From NCBI GenBank assembly GCA_021234155.1, contig JAJEKV010000039.1, positions 8,137,077-8,201,076 of the forward strand: a stretch of 64,000 bases of DNA, read 5' to 3'. Every line of letters begins with the position of its first letter. Position 1 is the first letter of the stretch. Source of the DNA: Isoetes taiwanensis. Its lineage: Eukaryota > Streptophyta > Lycopodiopsida > Isoetales > Isoetaceae. Both the position numbers and the translations under genes were made by a program. A model generated the notes under the pieces. That model was not told the DNA's origin and ran no database searches. It saw only the letters and a program-made list of their open reading frames with translations. Positions 1 through 10,613 of the stretch are shown here, piece by piece.

Positions 1-900
1 CAATTAAATTGGGATTATGTCTGTTCCAAAATCGCGCCAAACAAGCGTTATTTTTAAGGCATCTAGTGTTTTTTCAATTCTATTTTTGGCATTTAAAAAG
101 TGTAGTGTATGTTGCATAGTTTTTCATATTTACTTTAAATAAGGTACTTATTTGCTTGAAATTAACATCACAACAAAATAATCACTTAATTAACGAAATC
201 AAGCAAATATTACAATACATAAAAATAATATTGCTTCAATATTCACATCTTTTTAACAAATTTAAATCTAGAGTTATGGTATTTAGGCCAATAAAATTGG
301 AATATCTATACAATTAATAAACGAGATGTCCTACAAAATGCTTTAAAGTAGACAATTTTAGTAATTGACGTTCCTATAAAATGCTTTAAAATAAACAATT
401 TTGCTTTAAAATGAAACAATTTTGATAAGTGGCGTCGGTGTTAAATCGCGCCTGGCGCAATTTCTCAGGTTGTGTGCAAACTGCAGGGAGTTCTAAACCC
501 CTGTTTCTTCACCCTTTCCAGCACCCTTTCCAGCAGAGCGCAGATAATCCTGTAGAACATCTTAGGGCTTTTGCCTTTCATCTTAGAGCGCACTAACATC
601 TTATGAAGTAAACCCATGCTCAAAGCATTTCTATTTTACCATATCCGTCGCTTCAATACTAAGCACGCTTCAATTTATAATCTGCAGGGGATCATATATA
701 CTTACAGCACAAAATCAGTCCTGCCTTTAACTATAGAATGGCACTTATAGATGAACAAGCTATCTGATCCAAGTCTTTCTTAAAATCTTTAAGCTTGAAA
801 CCGTGAAAATGCTTCTCCAAAGCTAGAGTAGCATGGAACTTTCAATCTGAGGGCCTGGAAGTAGTATGGAAGCATGGAAGCTATTGAATGCTTGCATTGA
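1..900. other. AT-rich intergenic sequence, no gene seen
   Basis: AT-rich sequence without a convincing reading frame. Around 320-430 a short motif, a variant of aaaatgctttaaa followed by acaatttt, is repeated three times. I see no RNA gene or mobile-element end here. Confidence 0.5.
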
Positions 901-1049
901 CCCTTGAACCACATTTTACAATGCTATTCACTGCAGTTGAATGCTTGGAAACTAATTTGGCACTTTGAATCCCTGCCAGCAAAATATGCACTGCATTGGG
1001 CAAGGAGAAGAAGAAATGTTATCAAGAGCTTCGATTGCTTTCGAGAATG

Positions 1050-1404
1050 GAAGCTAAGAGAGACAGAGCAAATGCATCTCCTATCGAAGCTTCATCACAG
1101 TTCTGCAGCAGATTTTCAAAATGAGCTCCACCTGTTAGAGGAAGAAACTAGCAATCAAGTTGAGGATATAGAAGTCCTGGCCATTATCAGAAACCTAATA
1201 AGCTTTGTGAGGTACTGTGAAAGTGTACTTTATGGAGTTCTAGATGCCAGAAATGAAGAACGGCTACCTCCCAGCGACCTCTCAGCGACCCCTTTGTTAT
1301 CTCCATACCCTGTTCAACAAAGCATCAAGTCAGAATCTTGTATGCATGTAGTATACAAGCATCAAATCATCCGAAAAGGGCTACTTACCTCAGCAAGAGT
1401 GTAG
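1050..1404 (+). other. Weak ORF, possible decayed gene fragment
   Basis: An open frame of about 115 codons from an internal Met near 1072. The protein is Leu/Glu-rich (MHLLSKLHHSSAADFQNEL, then a Leu- and Val-rich segment) and might form a helical bundle. No family is recognised. The upstream part of the frame depends on a non-ATG start, so either an exon of an unidentified gene or a chance ORF is possible. Confidence 0.2.
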
Positions 1405-1786
1405 CGATGAGATCTGTAACAGAGCAGTAGCAGAGCCACAGCCGGAGATAAGAGTGTAGCAGAGCCACAGCCGGAAGCAAAGCTTTGCCCTTTTGAGGCC
1501 GCTTCGCTATTAGGGCAGCGCCATCACTAAATGAAATGTAAAGAGAAATATAAAAGTGGGAGGAATTTTTACGATGGGGCGGGACGCGTTTTGAGAAAAG
1601 CCAAAACGCAAAGAGAGGAAAAATTTTGGGGGGGATTTTTTGAGGACGGGCGGGAAACGCGTTTTCTAAAAACAAGAAAATTTCAGTAAAACGCACGCAA
1701 ATTTCTCGTATTCAAAATTCTAAAAATTATGACATAATCTAAATTTAAAGGAATGATGGTTTTTTTATAGACAGAACCTTCCTTCC

Positions 1787-1843
1787 TCCCTCCCCCCTCC
1801 CTCCCTCCCTCCCTCCCTCCCTCCCTCCTTCCTTCCTTCCTTC
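1787..1843. repeat. CCCT/CCTT microsatellite
   Basis: An uninterrupted pyrimidine tract of ccct and ccttcc units, about 57 bp. The flanks 1405-1786 and 1844-3435 hold no supported gene. They may include the promoter and 5' UTR of the BPS1-like gene at 3436. Confidence 0.9.
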
Positions 1844-3435
1844 GAAATTAAGCCGCATTTGACATACATAATCATCAACATATTTTTCAAATCCCGTTTT
1901 TGTAATTTTTATGTGTAGCTCTTCGGCCTTTCATTGCTCCTATGTTGCCAATGCTTTTAATGCCCACATATAAGCAACAAGATCTGGAAAAATGCTCTCT
2001 AGTTCCATCAGCTCAAGATGTTCTAGTGCTTTATTGCCATCATGTGCATGCTCGGCATATCCAGCGATTAGTAGTCCAAGAGACTACGGTCCTGACTGTT
2101 TGCCAAAGACTTATTTTGCCTCAGGACTGGCAGTTTGCCAAAGACCTCTTTTGCCTTTAAGAGCGCTCCATATTTAGAATATAACACATTTTCTAGTTTC
2201 CAAATTCCACATCATTACTGCACCTTGATGCCATGCCCATCAGGTGACATGGCCAAGGACACAACCGATCCTCGTGTCTAGCAAACACATGCATGCATTC
2301 GCCTGTTTGCACGACTCATAATCTTACGGTCTTGTCATTGAATCCAGTCACAATATACTTGCAAATGGCATTGAAATACATTGAAATTATCATTATGATC
2401 AAGATAGACACTTGCAAATAATCATGCTTACATCATCGAAGAAATGTGATGCAAGTACACACAAACGTTCCACCTGTCCATTGAACATATTCTAGTTGTT
2501 CTATAAACTTTTTTAATTACATGAAAAGATCACAGGATGAATTTGCTCAAAACACATCCATTTCAAACCATGTAAACTCATCCGATATCCCAAGGCAAAA
2601 CTTCAAACTAACTTCAATAGCATAATGCACAGATGAGCGTCCTCCAGGATCACACCTCCGGGATCCCCCAATCCAGAGTAAGACTACCCTACGACTTTTT
2701 GGCGATGGCAGATGATGGTGCAAATAAAAGGGCTTGCTTTTTTACGTGATGGTGAGGGTTGCCATCGTGCATGTGAACCGGCGCTTAGGCGAGGGAAAGG
2801 GTGAGGCAAGTTCAAAGTCGTTGGGTCCACCCAAGAAATTGTCTAACCACTAAAATAGAAGGCACTGGCAATTAGCAGCAAGGAACTTTCGGAGATCTTT
2901 AGGATGCACGTTGCAAATGATCATGACCGCATAACGAACGATAGTGGCTCGAACACCCTTTTGTGTTGTCAATTCGCATACCCAAATAAAGCAGGTGGAG
3001 CGATAAGCGGTCTTGATCAGTCCATGCTTTTTCCATTCGGAAAGCGTTCTTCAAGTGCACGCTATCTTCCCACAGGTCTTCTTGACTCAGACAAAAGGGG
3101 CTTTCAACCCTGTTTTAGAAGGCTGAATAGCACAAAAGCTTTAAAGCTTCATCCCAGCTTGATTGAGCTGCGTAGTGTAGATCTAATAGCTTGAGAAAGA
3201 GGGCTTTAATCCGGTGGAGAAAGAGGCTTCAGTAGTTCTAATTTGGGTAAATTTGGGAAGCAGGGCGAACATGTTTTGCAGTAGAGCTTAAATCCGAAGT
3301 TCTCTAGCTTTGATTTGGGTAATTCCGGTAGCAGGGCTTGAGGGATTAAATAGGGGTTTTAATTTCATTGGGTTCAGCTTTGATTTGGGTGAAAGTTCTT
3401 AAATCCGGCATCAGGGTTAGGGGCTCAACATAGGG

Positions 3436-4470
3436 ATGATTCCCCTTACTCAATGCATATCTCCGGCGTCCAAGAAGAAGCCTCCTGCCATAAAGGCCTT
3501 TGAAAATAATCTCACAGATGGGTTGCATAGTCTTCGGGCGGAAGATTCCTCCCCTTCTTTGAGCCTTGGATGGATCCAACAAGCCCTTGAGCTTTTGCTC
3601 AGTACTCGGGAAAATCTGGATCGGCTTCTTCCCACAGAGGTGCCCCAACGGATCTTTTACGTATCTTGGTTCAACAGGGCAAAAAATGAAGTCGATAAAT
3701 TGGTCGAAGTATGCACTGTTCTTCAAAAGAACATCGAAGATATAAAATACTATCAGATGTTTGTGCATCTTGCCATTTTGTCTCTTGATCGTGAGGGACT
3801 TCCTAGCTTGACCCAAGGTAAACGAACTCGGCTTTTGCTTAAGAATTGCACAGAAGCTCTGCAGGGCAAGGATGAAGAAATTAGCAGGCTTAGGTTACAG
3901 AAAGCAAGGATGGAAACATGCAAGAAATTGCTGGGAGAAGTTGAAAAAATAATCACAGAAGAAGATCTCATGAGCATGGCTGATGAATACCCAAACGAGG
4001 TTAGTTTCTTGGCTGCCTTTTATGGTCTCAAGATCACCACCATGTTTATTCTTCAGATTCTGTCAAATGCTCTGGCCATAAATCCCAAGCAGAATATTGA
4101 AGAAATTGCCATCAACAGGCAGCCTAGTTGGGCACATCAGTTTCTGAAATTGAACAAGAAGCTAAGGGAGCAGACTGAAGAGAGGAAACTGAAGGGTTCT
4201 TTTTCTTTCTTGCCTGAACTTGCAGCCACTGATGCAGCAGTATCTAACATGTATAAATTGCTTGATGAAATGATCAACAAGGGAGATTTGAAACAGGATG
4301 CTGCTAAGCTGAAGAAATTGTCTGCTGAACTTAAACAGAAGTCTGATGAACTTGAAAAAGGACTTTCTGGTGTGGAGCTCCAGCTTGGTGAGCTGATTCA
4401 GGTTCTTGTCTGTGCCAGATCCTCCCTCATTGATATTTGTAAAGAGTGCAAGAAAGCTGGTTCTAGTTAG
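3436..4470 (+). CDS. BPS1: BYPASS1-like protein (BPS1/ROH1 family)
   Basis: A single-exon gene of 344 codons, about the usual length for plant BPS1 proteins, which are also intronless. From memory of the family, four blocks fit: LGWIQQALELLLSTRENLDRL near residue 45; the block ending WFNRAKNEVDKLVEVCTVL near residues 80-95; FLAAFYGLKITTMFILQIL near residue 190; and the C-terminal helical part with FLPELAATDAAVSNMYKLLDE. In Arabidopsis, BPS1 restrains a root-derived mobile signal that arrests shoot growth; its biochemical activity is unknown, and transfer of that role here is inference. The ATG at 3436 gives an N-terminus (SPASKKKPPAIKAFENNL) that resembles the conserved FDxxL start of the family. 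The frame is intact and no transposon interrupts it. An AATAAA lies near 5009, beyond a tandem duplication. Confidence 0.78.
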   Translation: MIPLTQCISPASKKKPPAIKAFENNLTDGLHSLRAEDSSPSLSLGWIQQALELLLSTRENLDRLLPTEVPQRIFYVSWFNRAKNEVDKLVEVCTVLQKNIEDIKYYQMFVHLAILSLDREGLPSLTQGKRTRLLLKNCTEALQGKDEEISRLRLQKARMETCKKLLGEVEKIITEEDLMSMADEYPNEVSFLAAFYGLKITTMFILQILSNALAINPKQNIEEIAINRQPSWAHQFLKLNKKLREQTEERKLKGSFSFLPELAATDAAVSNMYKLLDEMINKGDLKQDAAKLKKLSAELKQKSDELEKGLSGVELQLGELIQVLVCARSSLIDICKECKKAGSS

Positions 4471-4865
4471 AATATTTGAATCAGGCAGAAAAGTTTCAGA
4501 ATTTAAATGTTATCTCTAGTTGCAGCTGGATCAAAACTAAATGTTTCTGATCAGATCAGAGTTTATACTTAGGAAGCTTTGATCCAATGAGATTAGACTG
4601 TTCAGCTTTCAGTGTTTGGGTTGTGGTTCCTTCTAGAACTCTTGTCCAAGTAGGATTTTTTTTTTGGGAACTCTTAGACTTTGTAAGTATATATTGTCTG
4701 GTATGGTGTATGACAAAGTTGATCTTATCCTTTTGTTTTGTCCAACTTGTTAAATGTTTAAGAGCAAAGTCAAATGTATTTTTAACTTGGCAAAGTCAAA
4801 TGTATTTAACTTGTCAAAATATGGTATCATATAGTGTTTGAGATTTGAGCAGATTCATTTCACTG

Positions 4866-5006
4866 TCCTTATGATTTGGGTTGGTTCTTTGAAACTACCT
4901 ATGTACTCTTGGACCTTGATAGAGTTTGACTTGTACTATCCTTATGATTTGGGTTGGTTCTTTGAAACTACCTATGCACTCTTGGACCTTGATAGAGTTT
5001 GACTTG
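4866..5006. repeat. Tandem duplication, two 73-bp units
   Basis: The block beginning tccttatgatttgggttgg and ending at gatagagtttgactt occurs at 4866-4938 and again at 4939-5006 with very few differences. It lies downstream of the BPS1-like gene and may fall in its 3' UTR. Shorter caaagtcaaatgtattt repeats precede it near 4770-4800. Confidence 0.9.
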
Positions 5007-5275
5007 CTAATAAATAGAGCACAGACATCTTTGTCAATTCTCATGGCTATATAATATATAAACTTCTTAGCATGTTATAGCCCAGACGGCAGCAGTCCAC
5101 TTTGACCAAGTTTTGTATAATCTCAAGTTTGAATCCTCGTGAGGTCATGCAATGTGTGAGTAGGACAAAGGTGTGGTATCTCCTCCTCCTCCAAGTGAGT
5201 GTCCTCTTTATATTAAGCAAGAGTGCATAATGATGCCAAATAGTAATAGTAGTGTGCTCAATTTTCTTTTTGCCA

Positions 5276-7796
5276 ATTGTCAAAGCTATTCACAAGACCA
5301 ATTCCTCTTCTCTCTCAACAGTAACGTATTCTCTATTCTTTGAAACTATGCAGGGGAGGGGCTTCTCCCTGCTTGAATTGACCAATTTGGCATTTCTTTT
5401 ATGCTGTGGTATGTCCTTTCTTAGCCTTACCTCTTCTTTGGCTATAATCTTTTGACCTTCGTCCTCGATCCCGTTTTGATAGGGAAGTTCTCTTCTATTC
5501 GGGAGGTTCGTTTTCATGCGAGCTCCATTCGAGAATGCCATCGATCCAAGCCCTCGGATCGAGATTCTAGAAGGAGCGAGCATGCATGTTTTGCATGCAT
5601 GCATTGCATGCCTTCTCTAGTTGGGAGATCGTTATATTAGGCGGGGTTCTTCATCAACGTCTCATCGGCGCTTCCTCTTCTCTTTCAACAGTACATTATT
5701 CTCTATTCTTTGAAACCCACCCTCCCCCCCTTAATTGTTTAATGTATTTGTCGCCTGGCACGCGTGACAAGCCCCTCTATTTGAAGAGGTTTTTGTTTTG
5801 TTGTCGCGTGGCATGCGTGATCAGCCCCTCCACTTTGGGAGGTTTGTTTTGTCACATTTGTTCTCGTGTTGGTCATGTGCAGGTACAGGTTGGCAAACGG
5901 CAGCAACTTCGACTTCTCCATTCGTGGGTTTTTTGGGAGCGAATTCTCAGCCTTACGTTTGTCCAAGCCCCTTGCCGAAGGCTTATCACTTCCTCGAAAA
6001 CCCGAAAGGGCGGGGTTTTTTAATCCCGGTGATAAGTTTTCGACAGATACACAGACAAACATTTATTAGCATTGTATTTCATGGGGTCCAAGTTGTATAA
6101 TTGGACGTTCCCTTTATTTTTCTTCATGGGTAGTTCGCATGCGCGCGACTACCCACTATCCACCATTGTAGAAAATCTGCTCAGATGAATGAGAACATCA
6201 ACGTCTCGTCGGCGCTTCCTCTTCTCTCTCAGCAGTCCTTATTCTCTATTCTTTGAAACCCACCCTTCCCCCCTTAATTGTTTAATGTATTTGTCGCCTG
6301 GCACGCGTGACCAGACCCTCTATTTGAAGAGGTTTTTGTTTTGTTGTCGTGTGGCATGGGTGATCAGCCCCTCCACTTTGGGAGGTTTGTTTTGTCACAT
6401 TTGTTCTCGTGTTGGTGATGTGCAGGTACAGGTTGGCAAGTCCGCGGCAACCGACTTCTCCATTAAATTGGGTTTTGGGGGCGAATTCGACATTACGTTT
6501 ATCAAGCCCCTTGCCGAAGGCTTATCACTAGATTTTTTTTTCCTCGAAAACCGAAAAGGCGGGGTTTTTAATCCGGTGATAAGCTTTTCGGTAATACCAC
6601 AAACAAACATCTATTAGCATTGTATTTCATGGGGTCCAAGTTGTATAAGTGGACGTTCCCTTTATTTTTCTTCGTGGGTAGTTCGCATGTGCACGGCTAC
6701 CCACTATCCACCATTATAGAAAATCTGCTGAGATGAATGAGAAGCCTATCTGGATAGTGGATAGCCTCACATATGCGAACTACCCACGAAGTAAAATAAA
6801 GGGAATATCCAATTATACAACTTGGACCCCATGAAATACAATGCTAATAGATATTTGGTCTGTGTACTTGCCGAAAACTTATCACGGGGATTAAAAAACC
6901 CCGCCCTTTCGGGTTTGCGAGGAAAAACCCTAATGATAAGCCTTTGGCAAGGGGCTTGAACAAACGTAAGGCTGAAAATTCGCTCCCAAAAAACCCACGA
7001 ATGGAGAAGTCGAAGCTGCTGCCGTTGTCGCTTTCTTACCTGTACCTGCACATCACCGACACTATAACAAATGTGACAAAACAAGCCTCCCAAAGTGGAG
7101 GGGCTGATCACGCGTGCCACGCGACAACAAAACAAAAACCTCTTCAAATAGAGGGGCTTGTTACGCATGCCAGGCGACAAATACATTAAACAATTAAGGG
7201 GGGGGGGAGGGGGGAGGGTGGGTTTCAAAGAATAGAGAATAAGGTACTGCTGAAAGAGAAGAGGAAGCGCCGATGAGATGTTGATGAAGAACCCTGTCTA
7301 ATATAACGATCTCCCAACTAGAGAAGGCATGCAATGCATGCATGCAAGACATGTATGCTCGCCCCCTCTAGTATCTCGATCCGAAGGCTCGGATCGATGG
7401 GATTCTAGAATGGGGCTCGCATGAAAACGACAAAAACCTCCCGAATAGAAGAGAACTTCCTTAAAATGGGATTGAGGATGAAGGTCAAAGGATTATGGCT
7501 AAAGAAGAGGCAAGGCAGAGAAAGGACATGCCACAGCATGAAAGAAACGTCAAATTGATCAATCCAAGCAGGAGAAACCCCTCCCCTGCATGGTTTCAAA
7601 GCATAGAGAATAAGGACTGCTGAGAGAGAAAAGGAAGCGCCGATGAGACGTTGATGAAGAACCCCGCCTAATACAATGATCTCTCAATTAGAGAAGGCAT
7701 GCAATGCATGCATGCAAGAAATGCATGCTCGCTCCCTCTAGAATCTCAATCCGAGGGCTTGGATTGATGGCATTGTCAAAGGTATTCACAAGACCA
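5276..7796. mobile_element. 2.5-kb foldback (long inverted-repeat) element
   Basis: A left block (about 5301-6160) and a partial tandem copy (about 6190-6730) lie on the plus strand. The same sequence returns in inverted orientation at about 6750-7620, followed by another partial inverted copy to 7771. Shared landmarks are the gcatgcat-rich segment, the pyrimidine/GGG run around gaaacccaccc, the block ggcttatcac...gtgataag, and ttcgcatg...ctacccactatcc at the centre. A 25-bp direct repeat (attgtcaaag, then tattcacaagacca, one mismatch) flanks the structure at 5276-5300 and 7772-7796. The ORFs here are mirror images in both arms and show no protein signature. A foldback or long-TIR MULE-like non-autonomous element is likely, but I do not recognise the family. 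Confidence 0.7.
5966..6053. repeat. Nested hairpin inside the foldback arms
   Basis: gccgaaggcttatcac on the left is answered by gtgataag(c/t)tttcg on the right. The inner stem-loop aaaaccc...gggtttt is built round gaaagggcg. The same structure recurs at about 6510-6592 and, inverted, at about 6875-6957. Base differences between copies keep the outer arms paired. This could be a small MITE or a functional hairpin of the larger element. Confidence 0.5.
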
Positions 7797-8470
7797 CTTA
7801 CCCAATCCTTGGCCACTTGAGGTACATGACCAATTGAAAAGGAAGTGCATTAGAGTTCCTCAATTGTTTTTCACACAAATATTAATTGGAAAAGGAAGGA
7901 ATGCTTGGTTCTTCGAACCATGGTTTGAAATGAGGGGCCACATTTTTTTGCATGTGGTTTTCAAGGAGCGCATGGCAGAGAGCAGAGGTAAGGTTAAACA
8001 CACTGCCCATTTACTCGCCACCGAGCTGCTCACTCCCGACGTTCCCATAGCCAAGTTTTTCTTAAAGCCACATAGTTCAGAAGCATCAGCTCGTTTTTTC
8101 TTTAGGTTCATTAATTCATTTGTTTTAAAATAGAGAAGTGTTTTGGCTTTGGCTTCAAATTTCTTTATTTTTTGTGTATGGTTGGAGCATCGATCACTTG
8201 ATCTTTCTTTCTCTGCTAAACCATGTTGACAAGTTGACAATGGAGACCCCATTTTTTTGCATGGCGAACATTCTTTTTTCCCTCGTGGGCTGTTTTAGGG
8301 CTATAACGGATGTGCGGAAAGAAAATTAGGAGTTTTGGCAGCACATTCAGCAGGTTGACACAACCAGTTTCTTAAAAGATTAAGTTCTGTCCCTTTTTTA
8401 TAGAGTTGTATGCTGCTAATTCAATATTCGTTGGGCAAGGCCATATGAAATGGTGCGCAAAAGCAATGCA
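7797..8470. other. Intergenic, nothing identified
   Basis: There are a few short open frames and T-rich runs but no recognisable protein, RNA or element end. The 5' end of the LINE that follows probably lies at the right of this stretch or in the CT-rich tracts at 8478-8663. Confidence 0.4.
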
Positions 8471-8477
8471 ATGCAAT

Positions 8478-8663
8478 CCTCTCTCTCTCTCCCTCCCTCC
8501 CTCTCTCCCTCTCCTCCTCCCCCTCTAAGAGAATATTTTACAATCTTATTTCTATTACTATCTACATTTATTCTGTTAAGATTTGGCTTCATTGGGTTTA
8601 GCCATTCTTTGTGTTCTTCTCTCCCTCCCTCCCTCCCTCCCTCCCTCCCTCTCTCTCTCTCTT
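8478..8663. repeat. Two CT/CCCT microsatellite tracts
   Basis: Pyrimidine tracts at 8478-8526 and 8617-8663 are separated by unique AT-rich sequence. They lie directly before the ORF1 region of the split LINE and may be part of its 5' UTR. Confidence 0.8.
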
Positions 8664-8666
8664 CCA

Positions 8667-9950
8667 TGGTGCATGGAACTAGGGCAAGAAATCCATCCAA
8701 GACTGGTGTGGAGGGTTCTATGATGGCAGCAGGCACGTCTACCTCTACAACGATGGCCAAGCTCCCTGCGATGGGTAAAAATAGTGATAAAAAAGGTCTC
8801 GAAACAGTCATGGGAGCAGATACGGCCATTTGATGCAGCTAAAAAAAAAGAGATGAAAAGGTTGAGGGTGCAGATGACGATACAGCAAGCTCCACCTCTT
8901 CCGAGCAGAGTACAAGGACTGCATCATCGCCAGGCCCTGGAAAAGAGAATGGGACAGGCCTGGATGCAAGTATCAAGCTCGTAGACCCTAGTTTTGTTGA
9001 TGGGGAAAAAATCGAAATAGGGGACTGTGATATCATTGCTGGCACAGGGGAAGCAAGGGGAAAAACACAAATTGTGGTATTGTTGCTGGGCAGGAAATTA
9101 TTGGGCAGAAAATTGATGCAGAGGAAGCCAGGGAAAAAAACTCAGATTATGGTATTGTTGATGAGCAGAAAATCGATGCAGGGGAAGCTGTTTCTGATAC
9201 CTCATACCTGATATCTCCCGCAGCAATTCATCTCAATACGGCTTCCTGGCAACAAGGGAAAACAATGGAATCCTCTATAATCAATCTGATAATGAAAATG
9301 TGGGACTCAATGGAGCAATCAAGAAAAGAAGCTGCATCCAGAAAAGCAGAACTGGTATGTACCCTTCAGCAAATCTCTAATACACTAGTGGAATTAAAGG
9401 CAGAAAACCATGGCATTGCAAGCGCTTTAGCTGGATTGAAGGCAGAGAACCAAGAACTACGTCATGAAATTGAGACACTTAAAAACTAGCGGGATGTCTA
9501 CGAAGGAGAAGAGGCTGACACAGTCTTGGAAAGAAGTGGTAGATAAACTAAATATCAGAATGAATGATGTATTAGAGCAGCTCGAAAGGGGGAAATGCGC
9601 ACTTAATCTTTGGATTGCTGGCCTGGTAGAGAAAGATGATGAAAATATTAAGCAAGAGGTAACGGATCTGATTACAAACACATTAGAAGTTCCATACACC
9701 AGTATCGTTGAAGCCTACCGTGTGGGGAAGAAGGGGAATAAACCCAGGAATATTGTAGTCAAATTCGGTAGTAAGGACGGGAAAATGAGGGTACTTCAAA
9801 AAAGAACCAAGCTCAAAGGAAAGAATGTCTGGGTAAATGAAGATCTCACACAACAGCAGTTCCAGCAACATAGACTGAAATGCAAAAATTCAAAGAGGCA
9901 AGGCAAAATAACAAAAGAGTTTTCTGGAAACAGGGGAAGGTGTGCATCGT
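8667..9950 (+). pseudogene. LINE ORF1 protein (coiled coil + RRM-like), frameshifted
   Basis: ORF1 of the LINE split by transposon A. A Ser/Asp-rich N-terminal stretch with repeats of the kind xIDAGEA (about 8850-9210) precedes a coiled coil (KAENHGIASALAGLKAENQE, about 9390-9460). After one frameshift near 9480 comes an RRM-like/C-terminal region with EAYRVGKKGNKPRNIVVKF and NVWVNEDLTQQQ. This order is that of L1 ORF1p-type (Transposase_22-like) RNA-binding proteins that trimerise and coat LINE RNA. Typical plant L1 ORF1 proteins carry a DUF4283 domain and a CCHC knuckle instead, so the type is unusual here. Several frame changes make it non-functional as read. Confidence 0.65.
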
Positions 9951-9979
9951 AGACGGTGCATAGGAACTCCAGATCATCA

Positions 9980-10613
9980 AGTTACTTGCATGGAACATCA
10001 GCCATCTAAGCAGCGGGAAGGTTGTAGAGATGGAAGATGTACTAGCATCAGTAGTCATGGTATTCTTTACAGAAACTTGGGAACATGAAGAAAGTGGACT
10101 TCCGGATATACCAAGATTTGGAATTTTGCACTCAGTCTGGAACAAAAAAGGATGGCGCAGAAGAGGGTACGGAGGGATTGCATGTTACATCAGAACGGAA
10201 ATGATGCACTTGGTAAAAGTGACCAAAAAACAAGACACTAAACAATATATATGGATGGAGATATTTGGAAGAAATAATAAAAAGATTTTTATCGCGGGAT
10301 GTTATTTTCCACCACTGCAAAAGCACATATACCAAAAGTACAATTTAGACTTTGAGGATCCATTCCAGCAGTTGGAACTTGATAGCCTCGAACTAATGGA
10401 ACTAGGTTAGGTGAGGTTATTTTTGTAGGGGATTTCAATGGCAGAACGGCAGGAAAACAGGCATCTCTAGCAAGTAATAGTGGGGACTCCAGTTGGGTGG
10501 ATCAAATGGACGAGCGTGAACTGGAACTAGCAGGGTGGAACCACATCTCAGTGGATCAAGATAAATGGCCTACTGCAATGGGAAATCATTTACTAGGTAT
10601 GTGTAGTGGTCTA
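9980..10613 (+). pseudogene. LINE ORF2, apurinic-type endonuclease domain, 5' half
   Basis: Start of LINE ORF2. The endonuclease/exonuclease/phosphatase fold shows as AWNISHLSSGKVVEMEDV, FFTETW (catalytic Glu), GGIACYIR, then GDFNGRTAG (Asp/Asn pair). The frame is broken near 10410. It stops at the transposon A junction and resumes in frame at 27156: the codons before 10613 end ...GMCSGL and those after 27159 read NLLIYNGIKRF, with one TCTA copy counted once. The enzyme nicks target DNA to prime reverse transcription. Confidence 0.8.
10610..10613. repeat. Left target duplication of transposon A (TCTA)
   Basis: TCTA directly precedes the GGGTGT terminus; the partner copy is at 27156-27159. 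Removing one copy together with the element restores the LINE endonuclease frame exactly. Confidence 0.88.

Noticed and set aside
3346-3977. Minus-strand ORFs overlapping the BPS1-like gene
   Set aside because: Shadows of the plus-strand coding frame, which has clear family similarity over its whole length.
5739-7228. Mirror ORFs of 100-150 codons in both arms of the foldback
   Set aside because: They occur as reverse complements of each other, have no conserved motif, and are explained by the inverted repeat.
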